Assembly: GCA_964519595.1 (NCBI GenBank)
Contig: CAZFJN010000003.1
Coordinates: 1-64,000, forward strand
DNA from: JANRKF01 sp964519595
Lineage (GTDB): Bacteria; Pseudomonadota; Alphaproteobacteria; Rickettsiales; SXRF01
Length of the DNA stretch: 64,000 bases
Reading direction: 5' to 3'
The notes beneath the pieces were generated by a model. It ran no database searches. It was given only the letters and a program-made list of their open reading frames with translations, and was not told the origin of the DNA. The stretch's first letter is position 1, and each line of letters begins with the position of its first letter. This document shows positions 42,636-51,621 of the stretch, piece by piece. Made by a program: the position numbers and the translations under genes.

Positions 42636-43484
42636 TTATTTCACCTTCTTATAAATTGTCCGTCCAACCAGCTCAAAACGATCACATACTTTGAATAGAT
42701 TTTCCGAATGTCCAATATAAAGCCAGCCATCAGGCTTAATAAGATCTGCCATGCGGTTAAACATCTTAGCCTGAGTTGGCTTATCAAAATAAATCACCAC
42801 ATTGCGGCAGAAAACCGCGTCAAAAGGCCCTTTCATTGGCCATGATTCGAGCAGATTAAGCTGCTTGAAAGCAATCATGTTCTGTAAATTTTCTGCCATT
42901 TGAATACGTTCTTCTTTTTTAAGCAGCGCAACATCACCGCGATAGCTGGCCGGAATATTTTCATATTGTTCAATTGCGTATTTACCGGCAGTGCCAGTTG
43001 CCAGCATGTTTGTGTCAATGTCAGTTGCCAGTATTTTAGCGTCCCAGCCGGAGGCATCTTTCAATACAGATTTAACTGTCATTGCTATTGAATAAGATTC
43101 CATTCCGGCTGAGCAGCCGGCAGACCAGATACGCAGTCGGCGTTCCTTTGCAGAAGAAACAAGCGGAGCAAGAACTTCATCACGCAAATGCTCAAAATGA
43201 TGAGCTTCACGAAAGAAGCTGGTTAAGTTAGTGGTAATTGCATTAACCAGATTGCCGATTTCATCATCGCCTTCTAACCCTTTCATAAGATCACAATATT
43301 CAGCAAAGCTCTTAAGATTAAGCGCCCGCAAACGGCGAACCAGACGTGAATAGACCATATCTTTTTTATGATCAGCAAGCACGATTCCAGTGCGCTTATT
43401 TGCTAAATCCGCAAGAAAGCGAAACTCACGATCGCTGAACGAAAACTCGCGTTCTTCTGTTTTCTTGGAAGCTCTGGCCGACAT
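42636..43484 (-). CDS. cheR: Chemotaxis protein methyltransferase CheR
   Basis: SAM-dependent methyltransferase for receptor glutamates; 282 aa. An N-terminal helical domain (FRFLADLANKRTGIVLADHK) is followed by the SAM-binding core with RIWSAGCSAGMESYSIAMTV, ATDIDTNMLATG and FDAVFCRNVVIYFD. An AGGAAA ribosome-binding site precedes the ATG. The receptor encoded just upstream ends in an aromatic pentapeptide (DWQEF) of the kind that tethers CheR. Confidence 0.97.
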   Translation of the reverse strand: MSARASKKTEEREFSFSDREFRFLADLANKRTGIVLADHKKDMVYSRLVRRLRALNLKSFAEYCDLMKGLEGDDEIGNLVNAITTNLTSFFREAHHFEHLRDEVLAPLVSSAKERRLRIWSAGCSAGMESYSIAMTVKSVLKDASGWDAKILATDIDTNMLATGTAGKYAIEQYENIPASYRGDVALLKKEERIQMAENLQNMIAFKQLNLLESWPMKGPFDAVFCRNVVIYFDKPTQAKMFNRMADLIKPDGWLYIGHSENLFKVCDRFELVGRTIYKKVK

Positions 43485-43547
43485 AGGATTTTCCTAAATT
43501 CAGTTCGTAAAATCAGAATTATCAGAAGGGTTTATCAGAAATGATTA

Positions 43548-46500
43548 TCAGAATTCCTGCCAGTCTTTGTCATAACTGCCGCCTCCTGCCGCCTTGGCTG
43601 GTTTTGCAACCGGACGCGACGGCGCTTTTGCTTTTGAAGCAACTGCCGGTTTTTGTCCGGATTTTATCAGCGGCTTTTGTTTGGCAACCGGCTTGATAGT
43701 TTCCAGCGCTACTACATTAGTATTTTCGTCAGCGCCGCCTGTTTCCGCATCATCACCTTCGCTTTCTTTCAAGGTGAAGAAGCGCATCAGTTTTTCCAGC
43801 TCACGCGCCTGCTCTACCATGGAAGTTGCCGCAGCGGTATTTTCTTCAACTAAAGCCGCATTCTGCTGTGTTACTTCGTCCATTTGTGTAATTGCGGTGT
43901 TTATTTCATCAATGCCTGTTGCCTGCTCATTGCTGGCAGAAGCGATTTCTGAAACTATCACCGCGACTTGTCCAACTGAGCTTACTATATCACGCAAGGT
44001 TCTGCCGGCCTGATTGACAAGCTCTGCTCCGGTTTTAACTTGCTGTGCGCTTTCATTGATCAAAGTTTTTATTTCCTTTGACGCTGAAGCTGAACGTCCG
44101 GCCAGAGAGCGAACTTCGCTTGCTACCACGGCGAAACCTTTTCCGGCATCTCCGGCGCGCGCTGCCTCAACAGCGGCGTTTAAAGCCAGCAAATTTGTCT
44201 GGAAAGCGATTTCATCAATTACGCTGATAATGTCAGAAATTTTCTGCGAAGATTTTTCAATACTTCCCATTGCTGAAACTGCTTCTTCAACAACTTTTCC
44301 GCCATCGCTGGCAACATTATTAGCTTTGCTGGAAAGATCATTGGCATTTGCCGCATTTGATGAATTCTGCTTCACCGTTCCGGTTATCTGTTCCATGCTT
44401 GCTGCGGTTTGTTCCAGGCTGGAAGCCTGCTCTTCAGTGCGCTGCGAAAGATCAGTGCTGCCGGAAGCAATTTCGCTGGCTGCAGAATTCACTGCCTGCG
44501 CCGCTTCAATTATCTGCTGAACCATGCCGTATAAACGATCAACAGTAGCATTAACTGCGGTTTTTATCTGGCTGAACGTACCTTGATATTCAAATTCCAT
44601 TTTCCTTGTCAGATTGCCTTGCGAGATTCCAGTCAGAACTTCAACGGCTTCATTCATTCCTTTCTCATTCTCAGTGCGCGTCAGAACCATTTGCGTGATA
44701 TCGCTGGCGGTTTTTACAACACGCACCACCTTGCCCTTCAAATCCATTATCGGATTATAAGAAGCATTAATGAACACCTCTTTGCCGCCTTTGGCAATAC
44801 GACTGAATTCACCACTTTGCGCTTCGCCGCGATTTAAATCTTCCCAGAATTTGCGATATTCAGCGCTGGTTTTATATTTATCATCAGCAAACATGCTGTG
44901 ATGTTTGCCTTTTACTTCATCAAGACTATAGCCCATTACTGACAGGAAATTACCATTGGCATTTATTATTGTGCCATCAGTCTGGAATTCGATAATTGCC
45001 TGCGAGCGATTAAGCGCTTCCGTAAGCCCTACTGCGGTGCCATCTTGCCATTCAACCACTGTTCCGAGACGTTCTTTATTTGCGCCGTAAATAGGATTAG
45101 CAACTAAATTAAACGAGCGGCCGCCAACCTGAATGGAAGTTTTGTATGTGCTGGCCAGTTTTTCCAGCATTCCACGCTGCATGGCCGGATTTTTGTGGAA
45201 CACGTCAATATTTTGTCCGATTAAATTGGCAACGGAAAAGCGCGGCAGATCTTTCTGCACATCTTTTTCCGCTTCTTTAAGAAATCCGGTTAGCGCCTCG
45301 TTTAAATATATTATGTTGAATTTCTCATCTGCCATCATGATATTTGACGTACAGCTATCGAGCGCCAGTTTCAGGCGGACATTGTCAGAAACGCCTTTGC
45401 GGACTTCTTCTAATGTCCGCGCCATATCGCCTATTTCATCGCGATTGTCAGTATAAAGCACAGTGGCATTTTCACCTTTGGAAATTGTCGCCATGGTGTT
45501 GCTCATCGAATTAATTCTCCGCGTGATACCGCGTGCCAGTAAAGCGCCAAGCGCGCTTATAACGCCGACAATAAGCAGAGTTATCATGATGAAGTCTTTT
45601 CTTGATTCAAAAACCTGCGCCATTACTTCATTATAAGAAATGTCATAAACCAACGCGTAATTTGTATCCTGGAATTTGAAATTGCGGTAAGCTTCAACCA
45701 CCTGTTTGCCTTCTGCGTCAATCTCATCAAAAACAACTCCTGATTTTCCCTCTAAAGCAGCTTCAACATTTTCCGTATCAAGTTTCATTTTAAGAATTGT
45801 TGATTCTTTGGCAAAGCGCACATCATTGCGGAGCAGATTATCCTTTCCAACCAGCATAACTTTACCAGTTTCACCAAGTCCTTCGCTGTTGTTAAATAAT
45901 GCATTCAGGCGCTCAATAGGCATTTGATAAATTAATGCGCCAACGCGTTTGCCGGCATCATCCTCAATCGGACGGCCAATAAATCCAGCCGGAACATTAT
46001 TGCTCGGCGCATATGGTGCAAAATCAACATAAGAGACATCTTCGGCATTTTTCTGCGCCATGATGGTCTCAAATAATTTTGCCAGATCAGTATCTTTCCA
46101 TTCGCCATTTTTAAGATTAGTGGCAAAATCCAGCTCTTTAAAAACCGTGTAAACTACATTACCAGAAGCATCGACAATAAAAATATCGTAATAACCATGT
46201 TCTTCAAGAAATTCGCGCAGATAAGGATGATATTTAGCATGAAATGCGCTATATTCAGAACCATCAGCAGCAGCATTCAGCAAATGTTTTTTGCCAACCG
46301 GATTAGGATTATTTTTTATATAGAGATTCTGCAGATTGCTGGTTTGCTCAGTTTTCAGCGCATTCCAGGCGGAGGTAAAATCGTAAGCGGCGGTGACAAT
46401 GTAAGGATTATCAGCTAGAGCGTGAAGATCGCCGGTTATTTGCGTCATGAAATTGTGCAGCTCATTGTTTTTGGCGCTGAGTTTTTCCGTAAAATTAGCG

Positions 46501-46661
46501 GTGATAGAACGCTCATAACCAGCTTTTAATGACTCAACCGCATAAAAAGTTACCGCGCCGCCGCAGAGCAATGCAAAACCGGCAATAGCCAGCGGCAATT
46601 TATATGAAAGCGGCATTTGAGTAATTCCAGAAAGGAATGATTTATTTTTTACAGTGGTCAT
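43548..46661 (-). CDS. Methyl-accepting chemotaxis protein with Cache, HAMP and two PAS domains
   Basis: A 1037-residue transmembrane receptor. TM1 is at about residues 20-42, with a large periplasmic Cache-type sensor (about 45-350) and TM2 at about 355-376 (FIMITLLIVGVISALGALLA). HAMP follows at about 377-430. PAS1 spans about 435-545 and PAS2 about 550-665 (FQTDGTIINANGNFLSVMGYS). The signalling hairpin has its tip at AFQTNLLALNAAVEAARAGD. It ends with DWQEF, fitting the xWxxF tether for CheR/CheB. A strong AAGGAG ribosome-binding site is present. It lies between cheW and cheR, so it is probably the main receptor of this pathway. Confidence 0.95.
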   Translation of the reverse strand: MTTVKNKSFLSGITQMPLSYKLPLAIAGFALLCGGAVTFYAVESLKAGYERSITANFTEKLSAKNNELHNFMTQITGDLHALADNPYIVTAAYDFTSAWNALKTEQTSNLQNLYIKNNPNPVGKKHLLNAAADGSEYSAFHAKYHPYLREFLEEHGYYDIFIVDASGNVVYTVFKELDFATNLKNGEWKDTDLAKLFETIMAQKNAEDVSYVDFAPYAPSNNVPAGFIGRPIEDDAGKRVGALIYQMPIERLNALFNNSEGLGETGKVMLVGKDNLLRNDVRFAKESTILKMKLDTENVEAALEGKSGVVFDEIDAEGKQVVEAYRNFKFQDTNYALVYDISYNEVMAQVFESRKDFIMITLLIVGVISALGALLARGITRRINSMSNTMATISKGENATVLYTDNRDEIGDMARTLEEVRKGVSDNVRLKLALDSCTSNIMMADEKFNIIYLNEALTGFLKEAEKDVQKDLPRFSVANLIGQNIDVFHKNPAMQRGMLEKLASTYKTSIQVGGRSFNLVANPIYGANKERLGTVVEWQDGTAVGLTEALNRSQAIIEFQTDGTIINANGNFLSVMGYSLDEVKGKHHSMFADDKYKTSAEYRKFWEDLNRGEAQSGEFSRIAKGGKEVFINASYNPIMDLKGKVVRVVKTASDITQMVLTRTENEKGMNEAVEVLTGISQGNLTRKMEFEYQGTFSQIKTAVNATVDRLYGMVQQIIEAAQAVNSAASEIASGSTDLSQRTEEQASSLEQTAASMEQITGTVKQNSSNAANANDLSSKANNVASDGGKVVEEAVSAMGSIEKSSQKISDIISVIDEIAFQTNLLALNAAVEAARAGDAGKGFAVVASEVRSLAGRSASASKEIKTLINESAQQVKTGAELVNQAGRTLRDIVSSVGQVAVIVSEIASASNEQATGIDEINTAITQMDEVTQQNAALVEENTAAATSMVEQARELEKLMRFFTLKESEGDDAETGGADENTNVVALETIKPVAKQKPLIKSGQKPAVASKAKAPSRPVAKPAKAAGGGSYDKDWQEF

Positions 46662-46679
46662 AGCGGCAATCTCCTTGGC

Positions 46680-46824
46680 GGTTTGTTTTTTGTTATGTTT
46701 GTTTTGTTATATGTGTTTTGTTATGTTTTATTTGTTGTCCTAATTTTGCTTATTGTCTTAATTCGTTATTTTAATTAGTTATTTTAATTTGTTATCTAAT
46801 GTGTTGTTTCAGCTTGTTATCTGC
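46680..46824. repeat. Degenerate TTGTTAT-rich repeat spacer
   Basis: Imperfect repeats of TTTTGTTATGT and then TTTTAATTNGTTAT run through the spacer between cheW and the receptor gene. They leave only the receptor's ribosome-binding site clear. No hairpin terminator is seen, so the two genes may still be co-transcribed. Confidence 0.7.
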
Positions 46825-47337
46825 TCAGGCGGCCTGCTGTACGATGTCATCAATATGCTTAGTGTCGAAAAGATGATCGACATCAAGCAGCACCACCATG
46901 CGATCATCGAGAGAAATAAGGCCGTTTATAAAAGCTGAATCAATCTGCTCGTCGGCAGCAGGAGCTGATTTTATCTGATCGCTGTTTACATCGAGAATAT
47001 CGGAAACCGTATCAACCAGAACGCCGATATTGCGCTCACCAACCGCGAGAATGATCACCACATGTTTTGCCGTTGCCTCAGTAAGTCCGTGATTAAAACG
47101 TGTGCGTAAATCAAAAATCGGAATTATAAGGCCGCGCAGATTCATCACGCCGCGCATAAATTCCGGCGCATTAGGCAGGCGAGTTGTTTCCGTCCAGCCT
47201 TTTATTTCGCGCACCGTCATTATATCAACGCCATATTCTTCATTGCCGACAGTAAAAGTAAGAAACTGTCTGGCAACTCCTTTGCTGGCAGTTGATTCCT
47301 TATCTTTTTCACGAATCTTATCAAAATTATCAGCCAT
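46825..47337 (-). CDS. cheW: Chemotaxis coupling protein CheW
   Basis: Adaptor linking receptors to CheA; 170 aa. It has the CheW fold motifs FLTFTVGNEEYGVDIMTVREIKG, LPNAPEFMRGVMNLRGLIIPI and VDTVSDILDVNSDQI. An N-terminal charged leader of about 25 residues precedes the domain. It ends 163 nt before the receptor gene, in a spacer of TTGTTAT-type repeats. Upstream it is separated from cheA by an assembly gap. Confidence 0.96.
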   Translation of the reverse strand: MADNFDKIREKDKESTASKGVARQFLTFTVGNEEYGVDIMTVREIKGWTETTRLPNAPEFMRGVMNLRGLIIPIFDLRTRFNHGLTEATAKHVVIILAVGERNIGVLVDTVSDILDVNSDQIKSAPAADEQIDSAFINGLISLDDRMVVLLDVDHLFDTKHIDDIVQQAA

Positions 47338-47362
47338 ATGATTCTCCCTGCTCTTTTATACT

Positions 47363-47462
47363 NNNNNNNNNNNNNNNNNNNNNNNNNNNNNNNNNNNNNN
47401 NNNNNNNNNNNNNNNNNNNNNNNNNNNNNNNNNNNNNNNNNNNNNNNNNNNNNNNNNNNNNN
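47363..47462. other. Assembly gap of 100 N
   Basis: A second run of exactly 100 undetermined bases lies between cheA and cheW. Flanks are CTCTTTTATACT on the left and TTTTTATGCTTATG on the right. Flanking T-rich repeats suggest another repeat-caused break. Confidence 0.99.
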
Positions 47463-47493
47463 TTTTTATGCTTATGTTTTTATGTTCATATCT

Positions 47494-49569
47494 TCACGCC
47501 GCCTGCGCCATTTTTCTGCCTGACTGCGAATCAGCTGTTTGTGGTAGCGCCAATGTCGGATGATTACACATTTTCTCCAGATCATTGATCTCCAGAATCA
47601 ACGACACCATGCCGTCGCCAAGTATTGTCGCGCCGGAAATTCCATTAACCGGATCAGCATTAGCTTCCAGACTTTTAATCACCACCTGCTGCTGGCCGAT
47701 AAGCTCATCAACAACTAAGCCCATTTTGCGCGTGCCGCTTTCGACAAGGACAATTAAAGCCTTGCTGGCATCATCAACTGCGTTCTGAATATGAAAAATC
47801 CGGTTGAGATAAATCACTGAAATAAATTCACCACGGACATTTATCACGTCGCTATGTCCTTCAACGCGGCGCACATCATCAGCTTTTGGCCGCAATGTTT
47901 CAATGATGCTGGTTATTGGAATTATATATTGCTCAGCGCCAACGCGCACAATCATACCATCAAGAATTGCCAGAGTAAGCGGCAGGGAAACTGTGAATAA
48001 AGAGCCTTTCCCAGGGTCATTAGTAACGCGAACCGTGCCGCCCATTCCTTCAATATTACGTTTTACAACATCCATTCCGACACCGCGTCCGGAAACATTG
48101 GTAACTTTTTCGGCAGTTGAAAATCCGGCCATGAAAATCATATTATCTATTTCGTCATTTGTCGGCGTAGCTCCTTCAGCAACCAGAGCTTTTTCCCGCG
48201 CTTTAGCCAGAACGCGCTCACGATTTATGCCAGCGCCGTCATCTTTTATTTCGATAATTATTCTGCCGCCACGATGGTTGGCAGACAGATGAATAGTTCC
48301 CTGCGCGGCCTTGCCGTTATCAATGCGTATTTCCGGTTTTTCGATGCCGTGATCGCAGCTATTGCGGATCATGTGCATAAGCGGATCGGAAAGCTGTTCG
48401 ATCACGGTTTTGTCAACTTCAGTATTTTCGCCGGACATTTCCAGGCGAATATCCTTGCCCAGCTGCGCGGAAATATCACGCACAATACGCGGCATTCTGG
48501 AAAAAATTGATTTAACCGGCTGCATTCGCACGCTCATAACCGCTTCCTGCAATTCCCGCGTATGTTGAGAAAGCTCATCAATTCCGCGCATGAGGCCGGA
48601 AAATTTCTCCACCGGAAAATCACGCGTTTGCGCGCGCAGCATCGCCTCAGTTATAACCAGCTCGCCAATCATGTTCACCAGACGATCAACCTTATCCAGA
48701 TCAACGCGGATTGACGTTGCCTGCGCCATCTTTGCCGGCTGGTCTTCCGCGGCCGGAACTATTTTGACAGCACGGGGAGTTGACGCGCCAGTTGAGACGT
48801 TGGCGGTTGCTCCGGCGGCGGAAGTTTCAGAAGATTCAGTTTGCGAAAGTGATTCAATTTTAAGGTCGCAATGGTCAGTTACAAATTCAAACACCTCTCT
48901 TATTGCTGATTCCGGCGAATCAGTTGCCAGCTCTATCGACCAGCCGAGATAGCAGTTAGTTGCGCTTAAATAGGCGATTTCCGGAACACGCGCCGTGTAA
49001 GTGGTGATAGTGGTTTTGCCAAGCCGCGCCAGCTCGCGTAATATTAAAAGCGGCTCGTTGCCAGTTGCAAACAAGCTGACATGCGGCAGGAAATCAATGC
49101 GCCAATTGCCTGTGGTTTCAGCAGAATTATCAGTCGGCTCAGCATAAAACAAACCGTAAGCGGCGCTTTCTGCCGTTTGCATTTTTCCGCCAGCAAACTG
49201 CTCAAGGCGAGTTTTTACTTCCGCGCCTAGTGATTTATCCGGACGCACCCCTTCCTGAGCGGCACGCACCATTTGCATGACTATATCAGCAGATTTAAGC
49301 AGCGTATCAATTGCCTCACGCGAGGCGGCGACTTTTCCTTCGCGCATCGCATCAAGCAGCGCTTCCAGAACATGCGTAAAATCAGTGATATAATCAAGGC
49401 CAAAAGCGCCAGAACCGCCTTTTATAGAATGAGCGCAGCGGAAAATAGCATTAAGCGATTCCATATCAACCGCTTCAACATCAAGCTCAAGAAGCCGGCT
49501 TTCCATCTCCGCCAGCAGCTCGAAGCATTCTGTGATATATGTTTGTTTGAATTGATCAAGATCGTTCAT
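47494..49569 (-). CDS. cheA: Chemotaxis histidine kinase CheA
   Basis: Receptor-controlled kinase phosphorylating CheY and CheB; 691 aa. Domains in order are the HPt domain with His47 (FRCAHSIKGGSGAFG), a middle region of about 150-250 that may bind CheY (DFLPHVSLFATGNEPLLILREL), and the dimerisation domain (VDLDKVDRLVNMIGELVITEAML). The HATPase domain (MHMIRNSCDHGIE, DDGAGINRERV, GRGVGMDVVKRNIEGMGG) and the CheW-like regulatory domain follow. All kinase boxes appear intact. It starts 4 nt after cheY. Confidence 0.97.
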   Translation of the reverse strand: MNDLDQFKQTYITECFELLAEMESRLLELDVEAVDMESLNAIFRCAHSIKGGSGAFGLDYITDFTHVLEALLDAMREGKVAASREAIDTLLKSADIVMQMVRAAQEGVRPDKSLGAEVKTRLEQFAGGKMQTAESAAYGLFYAEPTDNSAETTGNWRIDFLPHVSLFATGNEPLLILRELARLGKTTITTYTARVPEIAYLSATNCYLGWSIELATDSPESAIREVFEFVTDHCDLKIESLSQTESSETSAAGATANVSTGASTPRAVKIVPAAEDQPAKMAQATSIRVDLDKVDRLVNMIGELVITEAMLRAQTRDFPVEKFSGLMRGIDELSQHTRELQEAVMSVRMQPVKSIFSRMPRIVRDISAQLGKDIRLEMSGENTEVDKTVIEQLSDPLMHMIRNSCDHGIEKPEIRIDNGKAAQGTIHLSANHRGGRIIIEIKDDGAGINRERVLAKAREKALVAEGATPTNDEIDNMIFMAGFSTAEKVTNVSGRGVGMDVVKRNIEGMGGTVRVTNDPGKGSLFTVSLPLTLAILDGMIVRVGAEQYIIPITSIIETLRPKADDVRRVEGHSDVINVRGEFISVIYLNRIFHIQNAVDDASKALIVLVESGTRKMGLVVDELIGQQQVVIKSLEANADPVNGISGATILGDGMVSLILEINDLEKMCNHPTLALPQTADSQSGRKMAQAA

Positions 49570-49573
49570 GAAA

Positions 49574-49951
49574 TCACGCCGCAGCAGGAGGACATACTTT
49601 TTTCACCACTTCCACCAGCTTCTCAGGATTAAAAGGCTTAACAATCCAGCCAGTTGCGCCAGCGGTTTTGCCTTCTTCTTTTTTGCTGGAATCACCCTCG
49701 GTAGTCAGCATCAGAATCGGGGTGAATTTATAAGTAGGATTTGCCCGCAAGGCGCGAATAAGCTCAAATCCGTTCATATTTGGCATGTTAAGGTCAGTTA
49801 TAATCGCATCAACCTTCGCGCCGCCAAGAACTTCTATAGCTGCCTTGCCATCTTCCGCTTCGACTATCTCATAGCCAGCGCCTTTAAGAGTGAAAGAGAC
49901 CATCTCGCGCATGGTTTTTGAATCATCAACTGCCAATATTTTCTTCGCCAT
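49574..49951 (-). CDS. cheY: Chemotaxis response regulator CheY
   Basis: Single-domain receiver of 125 residues. It has the acidic pair in AVDDSKTMREMV, phospho-Asp53 (IITDLNMPNMNGFEL), switch Thr in MLTTEGDSSK and the conserved Lys in WIVKPFNPEKL. An AAGGAGCT ribosome-binding site precedes the ATG. Placement directly before cheA fits a CheY that receives phosphate from this CheA. The output could be a flagellar motor or another target, since no motility genes are present here. Confidence 0.95.
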   Translation of the reverse strand: MAKKILAVDDSKTMREMVSFTLKGAGYEIVEAEDGKAAIEVLGGAKVDAIITDLNMPNMNGFELIRALRANPTYKFTPILMLTTEGDSSKKEEGKTAGATGWIVKPFNPEKLVEVVKKVCPPAAA

Positions 49952-50048
49952 TGCTCTTAAGCTCCTTTTATTTGTTGTTTTTAGTCATCTATTGTTTCCA
50001 GACATATTTTAGGCATAAATTTTAGACATAAATTTATACATAAAGGGC

Positions 50049-50390
50049 TTATCCAGCTTTCTTAAGCAGCACCTCAAGTCCGCTATCTTTGAAGGAATTT
50101 ATCAGAACATCCGGCTGATTATTTATCACCAGACTGCCACCTTGCACTGACAAGGATTTTTCAAGAGATACAATCAGTTGCAAGCCAGGCGTGGTTATTG
50201 ATTCAACCTTTGCCGCATCGAGAACCAGCAAGGTTTTTTCATTTAAAGGCAGTTGCTTAAGCTCAGCAGAAAGCGCGTCGGCATTTTCTATATTCAGCAC
50301 TGCCGGCAATATGAAAGATAATGTTTCCACAGCTTTACCACCATCTGCCAACTTGCCAGCGCCGGAATTTTCTGCTGTTTGATTACGCAT
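50049..50390 (-). CDS. STAS-domain protein of the chemotaxis operon
   Basis: A 113-residue STAS (anti-sigma-antagonist-like) protein: LLVLDAAKVESITTPGLQLIVSLEKSL matches the SpoIIAA core. The usual phosphorylatable Ser position is occupied by Thr in ITTPGLQ. It heads the operon before cheY and cheA, an arrangement seen in several alphaproteobacterial chemotaxis loci, where its role is unclear. No partner anti-sigma kinase is encoded nearby. Confidence 0.85.
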   Translation of the reverse strand: MRNQTAENSGAGKLADGGKAVETLSFILPAVLNIENADALSAELKQLPLNEKTLLVLDAAKVESITTPGLQLIVSLEKSLSVQGGSLVINNQPDVLINSFKDSGLEVLLKKAG

Positions 50391-50633
50391 AAATTTCTCT
50401 AAGATATTAAAAGACAGACAATATTTGATAATATCTCTGATAGTTTCTTTTACTTGAGAAAGCGTCTATTTTCTACATATTGAGGAGAGTATTTATAATA
50501 AAAATACAACCACAATGATATTAAGTACAACTACCCGGTTGTAAGTCAGTTACAAGTTCTGTTGAATATTTAGTTGAATATTTATAACATTTTGCGATCA
50601 ATATATTGCGAATATGGTAAGAGCAAAATATTA

Positions 50634-51347
50634 TCAGTTGCAAGGCAGCGCGACTGTCTTTGCCCAGTATTTGATGACAATTTCCATTGACTGCGAATAA
50701 TCCTCTATATCCACAGATTTTTGGATAAATCCAGAAGCCCCGGCTTTATAAGAGGCTATCATGTCTTTTACGCTGATACTGTTGGATAAAACCACAATCG
50801 GCAAGGCCATTGTTTTAGGATTTTTCTTGATTGTTTTAAGAAATTCAACACTGCCCGGCTTGGAAATAAGAATTCCCAGCACCACAATATCCGGTAATTT
50901 ACTGCCGAATTTCACATCATGATTTTTCAGAAAATCAAGAGCATTTGTCGTATTATGCAAAACCTGAACTTCTGCTCGCTCTGAACATGAATCGAGAGAT
51001 CTTTTGAAGAAGATGACATCAGCAGCATTATCTTCAATCAGCAATATACGCAGCGGCTCAGTTCTGGTTTTTTGTATAATATCGCTTTCAATGCCTTTGC
51101 CGATAGAATCTTCCAGCTTTATTCCATCGTAAAAATATCCTGGCGGAACATTCAATATTTTGGAAAAGAGTAATAATTTTCCGGCGGAGACTTGACTTGA
51201 GCCAGTTTCGTATTTTTGCATCTGCTGATAAGAAAATCCCATCATCTCCGCCAATTGCGCCTGACTGAGCCGCAGCATCTTACGCCGCTGGCGAATTCGT
51301 TGTCCGATATAGGAATACACCACCTTATGTTGTTCGACAACGCTCAT
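50634..51347 (-). CDS. XRE helix-turn-helix fused to a degenerate receiver
   Basis: A 237-residue protein. Residues 14-70 form an XRE/Cro HTH (IGQRIRQRRKMLRLSQAQLAEMMG). Residues 99-225 form an Rcp1-type receiver (LRILLIEDNAADVIFFKRSL). The phospho-Asp is replaced by Gly158 (PDIVVLGILIS where PDLILLDLNLP is usual), while the Ser and Lys of the switch remain. DNA-binding before receiver is the reverse of most response regulators. An AAGGTG ribosome-binding site precedes the ATG. It sits just upstream of the chemotaxis operon and may regulate it without phosphorylation. Confidence 0.85.
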   Translation of the reverse strand: MSVVEQHKVVYSYIGQRIRQRRKMLRLSQAQLAEMMGFSYQQMQKYETGSSQVSAGKLLLFSKILNVPPGYFYDGIKLEDSIGKGIESDIIQKTRTEPLRILLIEDNAADVIFFKRSLDSCSERAEVQVLHNTTNALDFLKNHDVKFGSKLPDIVVLGILISKPGSVEFLKTIKKNPKTMALPIVVLSNSISVKDMIASYKAGASGFIQKSVDIEDYSQSMEIVIKYWAKTVALPCN

Positions 51348-51621
51348 ACTTACACCTTATATAGAATAAATATATAGACACGGCTTAGAAGTATCGCTCG
51401 CCTTAAATAAGCATTATTATTATAATTATGCAACTTCTAATTGCACAAATTGCCAAAAAAATATTAAGTGAAAAAACTTAAGTGAAAAATATTGAATAAA
51501 AAATATTGAATATTACGAAAATTGGAATTTATCACTTCAATCCAGTGTAGTAGAGGTTAGCGAAAATACAGTTTTAAATACAGTTTCTCGCCTTCACAAT
51601 TTGACTTTGAAAAATATTACC

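Noticed and set aside
44014..44520. Frame antisense to the receptor signalling domain
   Set aside because: It is a shadow of the strongly conserved MCP hairpin on the opposite strand.
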